A stretch of DNA of 64,000 nt from Caviibacterium pharyngocola (GCF_002795405.1 NZ_PHGZ01000020.1:91626-155625), one strand, 5' to 3'; shown: positions 33,589 to 44,247, counted from the stretch's first letter. Translations and numbers: made by a program. The notes: a model not told the origin generated them from the sequence alone.

Positions 33589-35043
33589 ATGTCTGAAATC
33601 CGACAGCTACAACCACAATTATTATGGCAATGGTTTGATCAAATTTGTGCGATTCCGCATCCGTCTTATCACGAAGAAAAATTAGCCGAATTTATTCTAC
33701 AATGGGCAAAAAATAAAGGCTTTTTCGCCGAACGTGACGAAACGGGCAATATTCTGATTCGTAAACCGGCAAGTGTTGGAATGGAAAACCGGAAATCCGT
33801 GGTGCTTCAAGCGCATTTGGATATGGTGCCGCAAGCGAACGAAGATACTCGACACGATTTTTCCGTCGATCCGATTTTGCCTTATATCGACGGCGAATGG
33901 GTTACGGCGAAAGGCACGACCTTAGGCGCGGATAACGGTATCGGAATGGCATCGGCACTTGCCGTTCTCGACAGTCAAGATATCGCGCATCCGGAATTAG
34001 AAGTTTTACTAACAATGACCGAAGAACAAGGAATGGAAGGCGCATTAGGCTTGCGTGCCGATTGGGTTCAAAGCAAAATTATGATTAACACCGATACGGA
34101 AGAAAACGGTGAAATTTATATCGGTTGCGCCGGCGGCGAAAATGCCGATTTAGCCCTTTCGATTAACACAACGCCGAATACCTTCGAACATTGCCGTCTA
34201 TTAAGCTTAAAAGGCTTGCGCGGCGGACATTCCGGCTGTGACATTCATACCGGACGCGCCAATGCAATCAAAACCTTAGTGCGCTTTTTAGCTCAACTGA
34301 AAGCAAGCGACGTTGAGTTTGCATTAAGCGATATTCGCGGCGGTTCGGTGCGCAATGCCATTCCGCGCGAAGCTTTCGCGACGCTTTGTTTTAACGGCGA
34401 TCCGAACGCTTTACAAAGTGCGGTGCAAAATTTCGACGTTTTATTGCAAGAAGAATTAGCCTTAAGCGAACCTTCTCTCAGCTTATTTTTACAACCTTGC
34501 GACAAACCGACGGAAGTGTTTGAACAGTCAAGCAGTGACGCAGTGATTAATTTATTCAACTTAGTGCCGAACGGCGTAATCCGCAACAGCGATGTAATCA
34601 ACGGTGTGGTTGAAACCTCATTAAGTATCGGTGTATTGAAAACGGAAAATAATACCGTGAGAGGCACGATTTTATTACGTTCGCTGATCGAAAGCGGCAG
34701 ACGATATGTGGAAAGCCTATTGCAATCTCTTGCCGATCTCGCCGAGGCGAAAGTGACGTTTTCCGGTGATTATCCGGGCTGGGTGCCACAACGCGACAGT
34801 GAAATCTTACAATTAACCGAAAAGGTTTACGGCAATATTTTGGGTTATGCGCCGGAAATTAAAGTGATTCACGCCGGATTGGAATGCGGATTATTGAAAA
34901 AAATCTATCCGAATTTAGATGTGGTTTCTATCGGCCCGACCATCCGCAACGCACACTCGCCGGACGAAAAAGTACATATTCCGGCAGTGCAAACTTATTG
35001 GCGTTTATTAACCGATGTGCTGGCGGAAATTCCGCATAAATAA
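33589..35043 (+). CDS. pepD: aminoacyl-histidine dipeptidase
   Basis: This 484-residue M20-family zinc peptidase hydrolyses Xaa-His dipeptides such as carnosine. Metal ligands are visible in [28 protein letters not shown], the catalytic Glu of [24 protein letters not shown] and the late HAGLECG. A dimerisation domain occupies the middle third. GGAGA precedes ATG at 33589. A terminator follows its stop. Confidence 0.94.
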   Translation: MSEIRQLQPQLLWQWFDQICAIPHPSYHEEKLAEFILQWAKNKGFFAERDETGNILIRKPASVGMENRKSVVLQAHLDMVPQANEDTRHDFSVDPILPYIDGEWVTAKGTTLGADNGIGMASALAVLDSQDIAHPELEVLLTMTEEQGMEGALGLRADWVQSKIMINTDTEENGEIYIGCAGGENADLALSINTTPNTFEHCRLLSLKGLRGGHSGCDIHTGRANAIKTLVRFLAQLKASDVEFALSDIRGGSVRNAIPREAFATLCFNGDPNALQSAVQNFDVLLQEELALSEPSLSLFLQPCDKPTEVFEQSSSDAVINLFNLVPNGVIRNSDVINGVVETSLSIGVLKTENNTVRGTILLRSLIESGRRYVESLLQSLADLAEAKVTFSGDYPGWVPQRDSEILQLTEKVYGNILGYAPEIKVIHAGLECGLLKKIYPNLDVVSIGPTIRNAHSPDEKVHIPAVQTYWRLLTDVLAEIPHK

Positions 35044-35046
35044 ACG

Positions 35047-35079
35047 AAAAGAGGCGAATTTTTTCGCCTCTTTTTTCTA
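35047..35079 (+). terminator. pepD terminator
   Basis: AAAAGAGGCGAA and TTCGCCTCTTTT pair around TTTT, ending in a run of T, and separate pepD from the convergent YebE-like gene. Confidence 0.88.
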
Positions 35080-35091
35080 TTTCACAAGCAA

Positions 35092-35721
35092 TTAATAACC
35101 GGCTTGTTTTTCTAATTGTTCAATCAACTGATCATCTAAATTCAACGCTTGGGCAAGGTTGGCTAAGAAAACGATTTCTTTGCGATCCAATTCCGCGCAA
35201 GCCACACGCGCCGCTAAATAAACTTGTGCCGCTAATGCCGGATTGTTATTCACTTGTTTTGCGATTTCCGCAATGGAAATCGGGTTATTCACTTCTTGTT
35301 GCAACCATTGATAAACTTCCGGATTATTGCCCGCTTCCATTACGATTGCTTGTTTTTCGTCATCGGTAATCGCACCATCGGCGTTCGCTGCCGCAATCAT
35401 TACTTGCAACAATAATTTGTCGGCATCGGTATTTTGTTCCGTCGCCATAAAATGTTCTTTGCTTAATGATGTACCGGCACTTTGGCTTTGTTGATATTGT
35501 TGGTAAGCCTGATAAGCAAGGCTGCCTAACGCGGCTAATGAACCTAATTTAGTTAATCCCGCGCCGCCGTTACGACCTAAAATCATCGACAAAATACCGA
35601 TCGCCGCCGCACCGCCGCCCGCTTTAGTAATTTTATCAACAGTGGAATTGCTTTCCATCGTTTTGCCGATTTGATCTTTTGCAACGTCTAAAACTTGATT
35701 CAAAATGCTGTTAAAATCCAT
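35092..35721 (-). CDS. YebE-like DUF533 protein
   Basis: This 209-residue protein has a central glycine-alanine-rich hydrophobic stretch (AGGGAAAIGILSMILG) suggesting membrane association, a glutamine-rich region, and a C-terminal TerB-like all-helical domain (MIAAANADGAITDDEKQAIV, with acidic residues). It is DUF533, known from E. coli YebE, a Cpx-linked inner-membrane protein of unknown role. Confidence 0.82.
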   Translation of the reverse strand: MDFNSILNQVLDVAKDQIGKTMESNSTVDKITKAGGGAAAIGILSMILGRNGGAGLTKLGSLAALGSLAYQAYQQYQQSQSAGTSLSKEHFMATEQNTDADKLLLQVMIAAANADGAITDDEKQAIVMEAGNNPEVYQWLQQEVNNPISIAEIAKQVNNNPALAAQVYLAARVACAELDRKEIVFLANLAQALNLDDQLIEQLEKQAGY

Positions 35722-35809
35722 AAATAGTTCCTTATATTGTGAGGTTAATTGATATAAGCTTTGTCGCTTTTTTTATCGATTAGTTCACGTCGAAAAGAAA
35801 AAATGATAA

Positions 35810-35850
35810 AAGTGCGGTGAAAAAATAAAAAATTTTCACCGCACTTTTTA
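35810..35850. terminator. uptake-signal terminator
   Basis: AAAAGTGCGGTGAAAA and TTTTCACCGCACTTTTT are an inverted pair of Hin-type signals, 25 bases past the autotransporter stop. Confidence 0.85.
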
Positions 35851-35874
35851 GGGATTAATTAAATTAGAGCTTAA

Positions 35875-38649
35875 TTAAAAGCGTAATCCCAATTTTGTCA
35901 TCCAACGGGTTCCTTTGCCGTTGGCGGATAACTCGCGTTTAAGTTCCGCCGCCATAAACCAATTATTTCGTTCAAAGGTCACACCGCCGCTTAATTCCGC
36001 CCAACCTCGACTAAAGGCAACGGATTGATTATCAAAAGAAATACCTTGCAACGAGCTACGAACTTTTGTATCGGAATGATTAAGTCGATATAAATAATCC
36101 AGCGCGACATTCGGCGTAATCGTGCCGTATTCGCCGTCAAAGGCTTTTTTTACGCGTAAGCCAGAAACTAAGTTAATATCGTTTTGAGTGAATTTAGCAC
36201 TGGAAAGAGAAAATTCGCCTTGTTCGTTCAGTTCGTTCATTTCTAACCGTACCCATTGCGCACCGAACGTCGGTTCGATCAACCAATTTTGCGGATTAAA
36301 AAATAACCCACCGCGCAATTCGGCGCCCATTAGCCAACCTTTGTTTTTTCCTTCGCCTAAGGATTTGCCGTTAAAACTACGTTGTTGTTTATAATCAATG
36401 CGCGCAAGGCTGCCGGCATAATCCACAAACCATTCTTTAGACGGCATATAGCGTAATGCCGCACCGGCTTCAAATTGCTTGATTGTTGCTTGAGCATTGG
36501 CTTGATCAACTTCCGTTTTAAGATAATTGAAATTAGCGCGAATAAGTTGATGATTATCGGTTTTATAAGCGATGCCGACACCGTTTCGATGCGTGTGAAA
36601 ATCCGTTCTGCTGCCTTGTGATGCATTAGAATGATATTTTTCACTGTTACCATCCAACCAAACATTCAGAGTTTTTTCCGCTAAATCACGATAACGAAAT
36701 AGATCATTTTCCGCCGCACTTAAACGGGTAGCAAAATGTTTGCTTAAAAATGTCAGACTTTCCGCATAAATACCGTTACCAATCGCATAATGTAAGTTTT
36801 GCAAATTTTGCTTTTCAATCGCTTGTTGCAACCAATCGTTATAGAGGCCTTTTTTCCACGCAATCGGCATATCCCGTAGCACATTTAATACGAGCAAACC
36901 GTTTTGTCCGTTAATATCGGCATTGTGATCAGTGATTTTTTCTGCTTTGTTAGCTTTTAGTTCCACACCATCGGCGCTGAAATATAAGTCTTGGCGCAAT
37001 CCTTTGTTAAAAAGCACCGCACTTTTCACAAGCTGATTAAAGCCACCTTGATAAGACGCCCCGTTTTTTAAGGTTACAACGCGTGCGATTGTGTCACCCG
37101 CTTGAGCTTTTTCATTTAAACTTTCCGCTGCGGATAAACTGCCCGCCAAATTGACCGTTGCGGATTTTCCGTTCGCAGTAATGCCTTGGGCAGATAATAA
37201 TACTAACTGCGCATTCGGCGCGGAAACATAATGTTGATTGACAATTAAGTCGGATAAAGACAAGGCTGCACTATTGTTTACTGTATCCGCAGAAGTGGTA
37301 TCACGTAACACCAATTTTCCTTCATTCACATTAAGGGTTTTAATGCGATTATTTTTTGCCGTTAAGGTTAATTCGGCGTCACCGGCTTTGGTTAAAGCAA
37401 ATTCTGTTTCAAGTTTGTTAGACCATAGGTCATTTTGATTAACACGATAGGTTTCGTCGCGCAATAATCCGCGCGGCCCTAAAACGGCGTCGGTTAAATT
37501 TACCAAGCCCCAACCGTATTTATCGTCCACACCTTTTTCACCCAAATCCGTTGCAGTGGTGAATAAGGTGTCGCGTAATTGGGTCGGTGTGAAATAACCG
37601 AATCGTTGTTTCAACAGTGCTAAGGAGCCGGTCACGACCGGTGCAGCAAATGATGTACCGGATTGTTTTTGCAAACTTGGGATTTTTTTACCTTCTTCCG
37701 CACCGGCAGTGGCCAGCACGTTCAAATCGCCGGGTGCGGCAATACACCAATAACGACTAACACCGCAATAATTCGAATAAGGCGTTAAGTTTTTATCTTT
37801 ATCCACCGCAATCACGGAAATATAATGCGAAGTTAATTCAGGGAAATAATGCGGCAAAGCAGCCATAATGCCCGGTTGTTTTTTACTTTCATTCCCCGCA
37901 GCAAATACAATTAAAATATCATTTTTAACCGTTTGTTTTAAGGTTGTGATCAATTCATTCGTTGGAGCTTGAGCTAATAACGCTTGTTTATATTTTGCAT
38001 CCGCGTCTTTAGCAAAATCACCTGCCGGATCTTCATTCCAGCTATTATTAATCGCTAGCGGTTTTTGTTCCGCAATTTTCTGAATACCGAGCGATAATAG
38101 GCTCCGTTGAACTTGGGCATCATTGCCGTTTCCGATTAGAAAAGATTCATCTTCTTCATCAGATTTTTTGCCTAAAGCTTTGCCGTCATCGGTGGTTTTG
38201 TTGAAATCCGTTTGTGCAACATAAACTTCGCTTTCTTTTGCAATTCCGCCGGGATAATTATACGCAGCCAAGGCTTTCGAATTGATAATGCCGGTGACTT
38301 GACCGCCGTGCATCGAATAGACTTTGAATTCTTTTCCTTGCTCGTCTTTTTCGGTGTCAATATCATAATTCGACGGATCAATGACAATTTTTTCTCCGTC
38401 ATCATCCAATTCGAGAATAATCGGATGTAATTTATCGCGATTCATTAACGGGTGATCCAGCATAAATCCGCTGTCCACTACACCGAGTTTAATCCCTTTA
38501 CCCGAATAGGTTTCACTGATTTGTTGAGTTAAGCCGACAAGTTTATACGGATTCGCAAGATAAGCCGATGAATTTTGTCCGTAAGCCGTGCCGAGCAACA
38601 AACTAACGGATAAACAAATAACCGATTGATTAAATTGATTATTTTTCAT
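35875..38649 (-). CDS. subtilisin-type autotransporter serine protease
   Basis: This 924-residue protein has a signal peptide (MKNNQFNQSVICLSVSLLLG, cleavage near AYG-Q), an S8 protease domain with Asp59 (GVVDSGF), His114 (SMHGGQVTG), Asn253 (AAGNES) and Ser333 (GTSFAAP), a long passenger, and a C-terminal beta-barrel of about 260 residues ending WMTKLGLRF. The same architecture is found in NalP of Neisseria and AasP of Actinobacillus, which cleave other surface proteins. A lipobox, as in NalP and AasP, is not apparent here. The upstream 409 bases hold only A/T-rich sequence. Confidence 0.9.
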   Translation of the reverse strand: MKNNQFNQSVICLSVSLLLGTAYGQNSSAYLANPYKLVGLTQQISETYSGKGIKLGVVDSGFMLDHPLMNRDKLHPIILELDDDGEKIVIDPSNYDIDTEKDEQGKEFKVYSMHGGQVTGIINSKALAAYNYPGGIAKESEVYVAQTDFNKTTDDGKALGKKSDEEDESFLIGNGNDAQVQRSLLSLGIQKIAEQKPLAINNSWNEDPAGDFAKDADAKYKQALLAQAPTNELITTLKQTVKNDILIVFAAGNESKKQPGIMAALPHYFPELTSHYISVIAVDKDKNLTPYSNYCGVSRYWCIAAPGDLNVLATAGAEEGKKIPSLQKQSGTSFAAPVVTGSLALLKQRFGYFTPTQLRDTLFTTATDLGEKGVDDKYGWGLVNLTDAVLGPRGLLRDETYRVNQNDLWSNKLETEFALTKAGDAELTLTAKNNRIKTLNVNEGKLVLRDTTSADTVNNSAALSLSDLIVNQHYVSAPNAQLVLLSAQGITANGKSATVNLAGSLSAAESLNEKAQAGDTIARVVTLKNGASYQGGFNQLVKSAVLFNKGLRQDLYFSADGVELKANKAEKITDHNADINGQNGLLVLNVLRDMPIAWKKGLYNDWLQQAIEKQNLQNLHYAIGNGIYAESLTFLSKHFATRLSAAENDLFRYRDLAEKTLNVWLDGNSEKYHSNASQGSRTDFHTHRNGVGIAYKTDNHQLIRANFNYLKTEVDQANAQATIKQFEAGAALRYMPSKEWFVDYAGSLARIDYKQQRSFNGKSLGEGKNKGWLMGAELRGGLFFNPQNWLIEPTFGAQWVRLEMNELNEQGEFSLSSAKFTQNDINLVSGLRVKKAFDGEYGTITPNVALDYLYRLNHSDTKVRSSLQGISFDNQSVAFSRGWAELSGGVTFERNNWFMAAELKRELSANGKGTRWMTKLGLRF

Positions 38650-39058
38650 TATATTCCCCTTTAAAAAGTTTTTTATCGTTTTTTAATATATTTTGAAGTG
38701 TAAAAGGGCGGTTATTTTTTAACAAAAAAAAAGAAACTGCAATAAAAATTTTTCGATGAAAATTTAGTTACGAAATAAATAACAAATAAAAGATGGTTAT
38801 CTTTTTTATTGAAACAAATAACTAATTAATTGATATAAATAAAGAAAATAGAAAAATAAAGGCTGTTCTTTGTTAAAAAGAAAAAGATTAATCAGGAAGG
38901 TCCGACCAGAAAAAAGAAACAAAAAACATTACTTTCTTTTCATAATAAAAGAAGATTGTTAAATAGCTTTATGTGTAAATGTAACAAGGGCGAAAATTCG
39001 CCCTTATCATATTTCAATGAAAAAAATCCGAATTTTTCACCGCACTTTAACCGGCAAC
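38650..39058. other. A/T-rich intergenic region
   Basis: No gene of support is visible in these 409 bases. They contain long A-rich runs and, near 38984-39003, the palindrome AAGGGCGAA-AATTCGCCCTT, probably a stem downstream of glpX; the T-run after it on the minus strand is weak. An uptake signal lies at about 39041, next to the glpX stop. Confidence 0.5.
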
Positions 39059-40072
39059 TTATGCGCCGATCAAACGATAAAGTGCGGTATCTTTTCGATC
39101 TAAATAGTGAGTCGATTGAATTCGGCGAATAGTTCGCGAGCGACCGCGAATCAACAAGGTTTCCGTTGTCGCCAAATTACCGCGACGGTGAATACCACGC
39201 AATAAATCACCGTTCGTAATACCTGTTGCGGAGAAAACCAAATTATCGTCGCGCACTAAATCTTCCAATTTCAGCACAACATTCACTTCAATGCCCATTT
39301 CTTTGCAACGGCGAATTTCATCGGCGGCAATAGCTTGATTTTCCGGCGAGCTGCCTTTCACTTGATGACGCGGAATCAATCTCGCCTGCATTTCACCGCC
39401 CAAAGCGCGAATCGCCGCTGCGGCAACTACGCCTTCCGGTGCGCCGCCGATACCGTATAACATATCTGCACCGCCGTCCGGCAAACAACATAAAATCGAT
39501 GCCGCCACATCGCCGTCCGGAATCGCCAACACTTTCACACCAAGTTGTTGCATTTTTTTGATCACTTCGCTGTGGCGCGGTTTGTCTAAGGTAATCACAG
39601 TTAATTGCGATAATAATTTACCCATTTTCGACGCGACGCGACGCAAATTTTGTTCAAGGGGTAAATTTAAATCCACCATTCCTTTCGCTTCCGGCCCGAC
39701 GACTAATTTTTCCATATACATATCCGGTGCACGCAAAAATGTATCTTTACCGCCGGCAGCCAAAACGGAAAGGGCGTTCGGTTGTCCCATTGCGGTCATT
39801 CGCGTACCTTCGATAGGATCGACGGCGATAGACACTTCTTCGCCTTTGCCCGTGCCGATCTTTTCACCGATATATAACATCGGCGCTTCGTCAATTTCAC
39901 CTTCGCCGATAACAATTTCACCCGCCATATCGATTTGATTTAACATCAAACGCATCGCTTGTACCGCCGCATCGTCCGCCGCATTTTTATCGCCGCGACC
40001 CAACCACGCGAATCCGGCTAACGCCGCCGCTTCCGTTACTCTTGAAAATTCAATGGCTAATGCTCTATTCAT
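39059..40072 (-). CDS. glpX: class II fructose-1,6-bisphosphatase
   Basis: This 337-residue phosphatase of the GlpX type hydrolyses fructose-1,6-bisphosphate in gluconeogenesis. Metal and phosphate residues are visible in VIGEGEIDEAPMLYIGEKIG, VDPIEGTRM, YGIGGAPEGVV and the late FSATGITNGDLLRG. A box with perfect 13-base identity to one upstream of the PTS operon lies 52 bases before its start (40124-40136). Confidence 0.95.
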   Translation of the reverse strand: MNRALAIEFSRVTEAAALAGFAWLGRGDKNAADDAAVQAMRLMLNQIDMAGEIVIGEGEIDEAPMLYIGEKIGTGKGEEVSIAVDPIEGTRMTAMGQPNALSVLAAGGKDTFLRAPDMYMEKLVVGPEAKGMVDLNLPLEQNLRRVASKMGKLLSQLTVITLDKPRHSEVIKKMQQLGVKVLAIPDGDVAASILCCLPDGGADMLYGIGGAPEGVVAAAAIRALGGEMQARLIPRHQVKGSSPENQAIAADEIRRCKEMGIEVNVVLKLEDLVRDDNLVFSATGITNGDLLRGIHRRGNLATTETLLIRGRSRTIRRIQSTHYLDRKDTALYRLIGA

Positions 40073-40389
40073 TTCGTTACCCTTTATTACTTAATTGACA
40101 GATTTCGGCTATTCTACCATTCTGGCAAACGGTTGCGTAATGAAATATAAAAAATTTTACACAGCAATGAATAAAAGATAAATTTGATCTTAAGCCGCCT
40201 AATCGGTTGAAAGCCCGCTGTTTATGGCGGATAATCTTATAAGCGGAGGGATTATTTTCCAATTCAGGCGACACATCACACCTCGCGGTTATGAAATTCT
40301 GTGTGTCGAATATTCTTCCCTTTAACAATTCAGCTTAACTAAGGTAGAATAGTCCGTATTAATGAACACATTTTTTAGAGGAAGCCATT
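40073..40389. promoter_or_regulatory. intergenic region with LacI/PurR-like box
   Basis: GGCAAACGGTTGC at 40124-40136 fits the PurR-type pattern ANGCAANCGNTTNCNT except for the first A. The stretch also has GC-rich inverted segments (about 40190-40250). No gene is supported here; a 252-base reading frame on the minus strand has no recognisable product. Confidence 0.45.
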
Positions 40390-40611
40390 ATGTCATTAGA
40401 AATCTTAGATCAATTAGAACAAAAAATTAAACAAGCCGTTGAAACCGTCGAGTTACTTCAATTAGAAGTTGAAGAATTAAAAGAGAAAAATAATCAGGTT
40501 CAACAAGCTTACGACGGTTTGCGCAACGAAAATGATCAACTGAAAGTGGAATACAACAATGTGTTGGAGCGTATCCGTTCAATGTTGGGTTCCATTGAAA
40601 ATAACGTTTAA
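40390..40611 (+). CDS. zapB: cell-division protein ZapB
   Basis: This 73-residue protein is a single coiled coil, MSLEILDQLEQKIKQAVETV through NQVQQAYDGLRNENDQLKVE. Length and pattern match ZapB, which stabilises the FtsZ ring through ZapA. GAGGAAG precedes its ATG. A clean terminator follows at 40631-40660. Confidence 0.9.
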   Translation: MSLEILDQLEQKIKQAVETVELLQLEVEELKEKNNQVQQAYDGLRNENDQLKVEYNNVLERIRSMLGSIENNV

Positions 40612-40630
40612 TCGATTGAAATAAGGATTT

Positions 40631-40660
40631 AAGGCTTAGATTATCTAAGCCTTATTTTTT
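40631..40660 (+). terminator. zapB terminator
   Basis: AAGGCTTAGA and TCTAAGCCTT form a 10-base stem followed by ATTTTTT. Confidence 0.9.
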
Positions 40661-40692
40661 AGTAGAAGCTTTTGATTACAAAGGATATTTTG

Positions 40693-41136
40693 ATGAAAGA
40701 AACTATCGCCGTTGTCAGCGGCAGCACCTTAGGCAGCGCCGAATATGTCGCGGAACATTTAAACGATTTATTACAGCAAGATTTTGCCACCACGTTGATT
40801 CACGGCGCACATTTGGACGACATTATCGAGTATAAAATTTGGTTAATCGTCACCTCCACCCACGGCGCAGGCGAATTACCGGATAATTTAAAGCCGCTGT
40901 TTAAACAAATTCGACAACAAAATCCGAATTTAACCGATCTACGTTTTGCTGTGGTATGTTTGGGTAATTCCGATTACGACACCTTTTGTTTTGCGGCGGA
41001 TACGGTGCAATCGGTGTTAACGGAAAAAAGTGCGGTGGAAATTTGCCCTTGTTTAAAAATTGATACCTTAACCGTTGAAGATAACGAACAATATGCCGAA
41101 AACTGGCTGCCTCAATTTATTCAAGGATTAGCATAA
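40693..41136 (+). CDS. mioC: MioC flavodoxin
   Basis: This 147-residue flavodoxin opens KETIAVVSGSTLGSAEYVAE, the FMN phosphate loop, with THGAGELPDNLK and LGNSDYDTFC around the isoalloxazine site. MioC is an electron donor linked to biotin synthase in E. coli. It starts at ATG 40693, 8 bases after AAGGA; the frame to 40672 adds seven residues without a site. It precedes oriC, as in enteric bacteria. Confidence 0.92.
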   Translation: MKETIAVVSGSTLGSAEYVAEHLNDLLQQDFATTLIHGAHLDDIIEYKIWLIVTSTHGAGELPDNLKPLFKQIRQQNPNLTDLRFAVVCLGNSDYDTFCFAADTVQSVLTEKSAVEICPCLKIDTLTVEDNEQYAENWLPQFIQGLA

Positions 41137-41164
41137 AAATTCTTCGGTTTATTCGATTTCAAGC

Positions 41165-41173
41165 TGTGGATAA
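41165..41173 (-). promoter_or_regulatory. DnaA box
   Basis: TGTGGATAA is the exact complement of TTATCCACA, 29 bases after mioC ends. Confidence 0.8.
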
Positions 41174-41236
41174 CATTGATAAAAACTGTAAGAATTTTGT
41201 TATTATTCTTAGAATAAAATTTAATCCGAAATCACT

Positions 41237-41263
41237 TGTGGATAACTCAAGCAGTTATTCACA
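41237..41263. promoter_or_regulatory. paired DnaA boxes
   Basis: TGTGGATAA (41237-41245) and TTATTCACA (41255-41263) face each other nine bases apart. Confidence 0.75.
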
Positions 41264-41552
41264 AGAAATTTTATCTTAACCGATCCGGATCCTAACAATA
41301 TAATAAAGATCTAACTCATTCATTTAACAATGAAATTTCGATCTACTCACAAGGATCGGCGATCCTTATAATTATCATAATAAGATCTTTATATATAAAT
41401 AAAGATCTTATATTAATTAGCAGATCATCAAACCCTCGATCTTTTATCAAGAATCCGAAATCTTCCTTTTATGCTTTGTCTTATTTGAGGTAAAATGGAT
41501 CGTTACGTTCGAATAATAGATCAAAAAATAAATTTATCACGAAAAGGTTAAT

Positions 41553-43442
41553 ATGTTTTATACGGAAAGTTATGATGTGATCGTCATCGGCGGCGGTCAC
41601 GCAGGTACCGAAGCGGCTTTAGCGCCGGCAAGAATGGGATTAAAGACGCTTTTATTAACGCACAATGTGGATACTTTAGGACAAATGTCTTGTAATCCGG
41701 CGATCGGCGGGATCGGCAAAGGGCATTTGGTGAAAGAAGTAGACGCAATGGGCGGTTTAATGGCAACCGCCGCGGATCAGGCGGGTATTCAATTTCGCAC
41801 CTTAAATGCAAGCAAAGGCCCGGCGGTGCGCGCTACGCGAGCCCAAGCGGATCGCGTGTTATATCGTCAAGCTGTGCGGATCGCATTGGAAAATCAACCG
41901 AATTTAGATATTTTCCAACAAGAAGTTACGGATATTATTTTAGAGCAGGATCGTATTGCCGGCGTGGAAACGAAAATGGGTCTGAAATTCAGATCCAAAG
42001 CAGTCATTTTAACGGCAGGCACATTTTTAGCCGGTAAGATCCATATCGGTTTAGAAAATTATACCGGCGGTCGTGCCGGCGATCCGGCTTCCGTCACCCT
42101 TGCACAACGTTTACGCGATTTGAATTTGCGCGTTGCGCGTTTAAAAACCGGTACGCCGCCGCGTATTGATGCGCGCACGATCAATTTTGACGTATTGGCG
42201 AAACAACACGGCGATGAGCAATTACCGGTTTTCTCTTTTATGGGATCCGTTTCCCAACATCCGCGTCAGATCCCTTGTTATATCACTCACACGACGGAAC
42301 AAACTCACGATCTGATTCGAGCAAATTTGGATCGCAGTCCGATGTATGCAGGGATCATCGAAGGGATCGGCCCGCGTTATTGTCCGTCCATCGAAGACAA
42401 AGTAATGCGATTTGCCGAACGTAATTCTCATCAAATTTATTTGGAACCGGAAGGTTTAACCAGTAACGAAATTTACCCTAACGGCATTTCCACCAGTTTG
42501 CCGTTCGATGTGCAAATGGGCATCGTCAATTCAATGAAAGGGCTGGAAAATGCGCGTATCGTAAAACCGGGTTATGCGATCGAATACGATTATTTCGATC
42601 CGAGAGATCTTAAACCGACGTTAGAAACCAAGGCAATCCGCGGATTATTTTTCGCCGGACAAATTAACGGTACCACCGGTTATGAAGAAGCGGCGGCACA
42701 AGGCTTGTTAGCCGGCATTAACGCCGGTTTATTCGTTCAAGAGAAAGATCCTTGGTATCCGCGTCGCGATCAGGCTTATGTGGGCGTGTTGGTGGATGAT
42801 CTTTGCACCTTGGGAACCAAAGAACCTTATCGCGTCTTTACATCGCGCGCCGAATATCGTTTATTACTGCGCGAAGACAATGCGGACAGTCGATTAACGC
42901 CGATTGCGCACGAGCTCGGTTTAATCGATGAAAAACGTTGGGCGCGCTTTAATCAAAAAATGGAAAATATCGAACAGGAAAGACAGCGCTTGCGTCAAAT
43001 TTGGATTCATCCGCGTTTGGAATATTTGGCGGAAACCAATAAAGTGTTGGGAAGTCCTTTGGTTCGAGAAGCTAGCGGCGAAGATTTATTACGTCGTCCG
43101 GAAATAAATTATCAAATTTTGACCGCACTTACGCCGTTTGCGCCGCCGATGGCGGACAAAGAAGCGGTGGAACAAGTGGAAATCGCGATTAAATACGAAG
43201 GATATATCGTTCATCAACAAGAAGAAATCGAACGACACAAACGCCACGAAAATACGGTGATTCCGGAACATTTCGATTATTCGAGCGTCGCTGGTTTATC
43301 GAACGAAGTGCGGTTGAAATTGGAACAACATCGTCCGGTTTCCATCGGACAAGCGAGCCGAATTTCCGGTATTACGCCGGCAGCGATTTCCATTTTGCTA
43401 GTGAATTTGAAAAAGCAAGGTATGTTAAAACGTGGTGAATAA
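41553..43442 (+). CDS. mnmG: tRNA uridine 5-carboxymethylaminomethyl synthase MnmG
   Basis: This 629-residue FAD enzyme, with MnmE, installs the cmnm5 group on the wobble uridine of certain tRNAs. The FAD motif is [20 protein letters not shown] (residues 8-27), [20 protein letters not shown] follows, and [20 protein letters not shown] is the late flavin contact. It starts at the oriC edge and its stop overlaps the rsmG start by one base (TAATG). Confidence 0.96.
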   Translation: MFYTESYDVIVIGGGHAGTEAALAPARMGLKTLLLTHNVDTLGQMSCNPAIGGIGKGHLVKEVDAMGGLMATAADQAGIQFRTLNASKGPAVRATRAQADRVLYRQAVRIALENQPNLDIFQQEVTDIILEQDRIAGVETKMGLKFRSKAVILTAGTFLAGKIHIGLENYTGGRAGDPASVTLAQRLRDLNLRVARLKTGTPPRIDARTINFDVLAKQHGDEQLPVFSFMGSVSQHPRQIPCYITHTTEQTHDLIRANLDRSPMYAGIIEGIGPRYCPSIEDKVMRFAERNSHQIYLEPEGLTSNEIYPNGISTSLPFDVQMGIVNSMKGLENARIVKPGYAIEYDYFDPRDLKPTLETKAIRGLFFAGQINGTTGYEEAAAQGLLAGINAGLFVQEKDPWYPRRDQAYVGVLVDDLCTLGTKEPYRVFTSRAEYRLLLREDNADSRLTPIAHELGLIDEKRWARFNQKMENIEQERQRLRQIWIHPRLEYLAETNKVLGSPLVREASGEDLLRRPEINYQILTALTPFAPPMADKEAVEQVEIAIKYEGYIVHQQEEIERHKRHENTVIPEHFDYSSVAGLSNEVRLKLEQHRPVSIGQASRISGITPAAISILLVNLKKQGMLKRGE

Positions 43443-44092
43443 TGACTGACTTAGAACGGCAATTAGCGGAAAAATTAAATACTTTGCTAAAAAGCACCGC
43501 ACTTTCGATAACCGATCAGCAAAAAAATCAGTTAGTTAAGCTGGTGTTGCTTTTGCATAAATGGAATAAGGCGTATAACTTAACCTCCGTGCGGGATCCG
43601 TCGGAAATGTTGGTTAAACATATTCTGGATAGTTTGGTGGTTAGCCCTTATTTACAAGGCGAACGTTTTATCGATGTCGGTACGGGGCCGGGCTTGCCCG
43701 GTTTGCCGTTGGCGATCATTAACCCGAATAAACGATTTTTCCTGTTGGATAGTTTAGGCAAACGTATCAGTTTTATTCGTCATACGGTGCGCGAATTAGG
43801 ACTGACTAACGTCGAACCGGTGTTAAGTCGGGTGGAATATTTTCAACCCGATCATCAATTCGACGGCGTGTTGAGTCGCGCATTCGCCTCTTTGAAAGAT
43901 ATGACCGATTGGTGCGCGCATTTAGTGGAAAAAAACGGATTGTTTTATGCGCTAAAAGGGCAATTTCATCAACAAGAAGCGGATGAACTAAAGGCTCGAT
44001 TCGTTATAGAGAATGTTATTCGGTTAAATGTGCCGGAATTAATCGGCGAAAGACATTTGGTTTTAGTTAAATCCGTTGAATTTAACGATTAA
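43442..44092 (+). CDS. rsmG: 16S rRNA m7G527 methyltransferase RsmG
   Basis: This 216-residue SAM-dependent enzyme methylates G527 of 16S rRNA. The SAM site is [18 protein letters not shown] with [12 protein letters not shown] after it, and VLSRAFASL is present. It overlaps mnmG by one base, so it is co-transcribed. An uptake signal lies within codons 16-21 (about 43497). Confidence 0.95.
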   Translation: MTDLERQLAEKLNTLLKSTALSITDQQKNQLVKLVLLLHKWNKAYNLTSVRDPSEMLVKHILDSLVVSPYLQGERFIDVGTGPGLPGLPLAIINPNKRFFLLDSLGKRISFIRHTVRELGLTNVEPVLSRVEYFQPDHQFDGVLSRAFASLKDMTDWCAHLVEKNGLFYALKGQFHQQEADELKARFVIENVIRLNVPELIGERHLVLVKSVEFND

Positions 44093-44144
44093 AGGAAAAT
44101 GAAATAGTTAAAATTTTATAAAAATGTTAAATTTTTTCCGGAAA

Positions 44145-44160
44145 TGTTAACTAGTTAACA
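44145..44160. promoter_or_regulatory. perfect 16-bp palindrome upstream of the atp operon
   Basis: TGTTAACT-AGTTAACA is self-complementary. It lies 88 bases before the atpI start in the 155-base gap after rsmG, so it may be an operator or an overlapping promoter element of the atp operon. Confidence 0.4.
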
Positions 44161-44247
44161 CTTTTGAGGTGGGGATTATGTTGCATTACGCAAAGTTATC
44201 CGTATAATTTAGTATTCTGTAAGTTTTTGAAAAGTAGTCGAAATAGA

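Larger units (their letters stand above)
41137..41552. other. chromosomal replication origin, oriC
   Basis: Between mioC and mnmG lie two perfect DnaA boxes TGTGGATAA (41165-41173 and 41237-41245), a TTATTCACA variant (41255-41263) and 12 GATC sites in 241 bases (41282-41522), with an AT-rich stretch of AAGATCTTTATATATAAATA type. Such density of Dam sites, boxes and AT-rich 13-mer-like repeats beside mnmG is the arrangement of gammaproteobacterial oriC. Exact unwinding boundaries are not determined. Confidence 0.88.

Noticed and set aside
40077..40328. An 83-codon minus-strand reading frame upstream of glpX with a passage resembling a PELENNPSAYK motif
   Set aside because: It starts with TTG, has no ribosome site, lies in a regulatory region and matches no family I can name with confidence.
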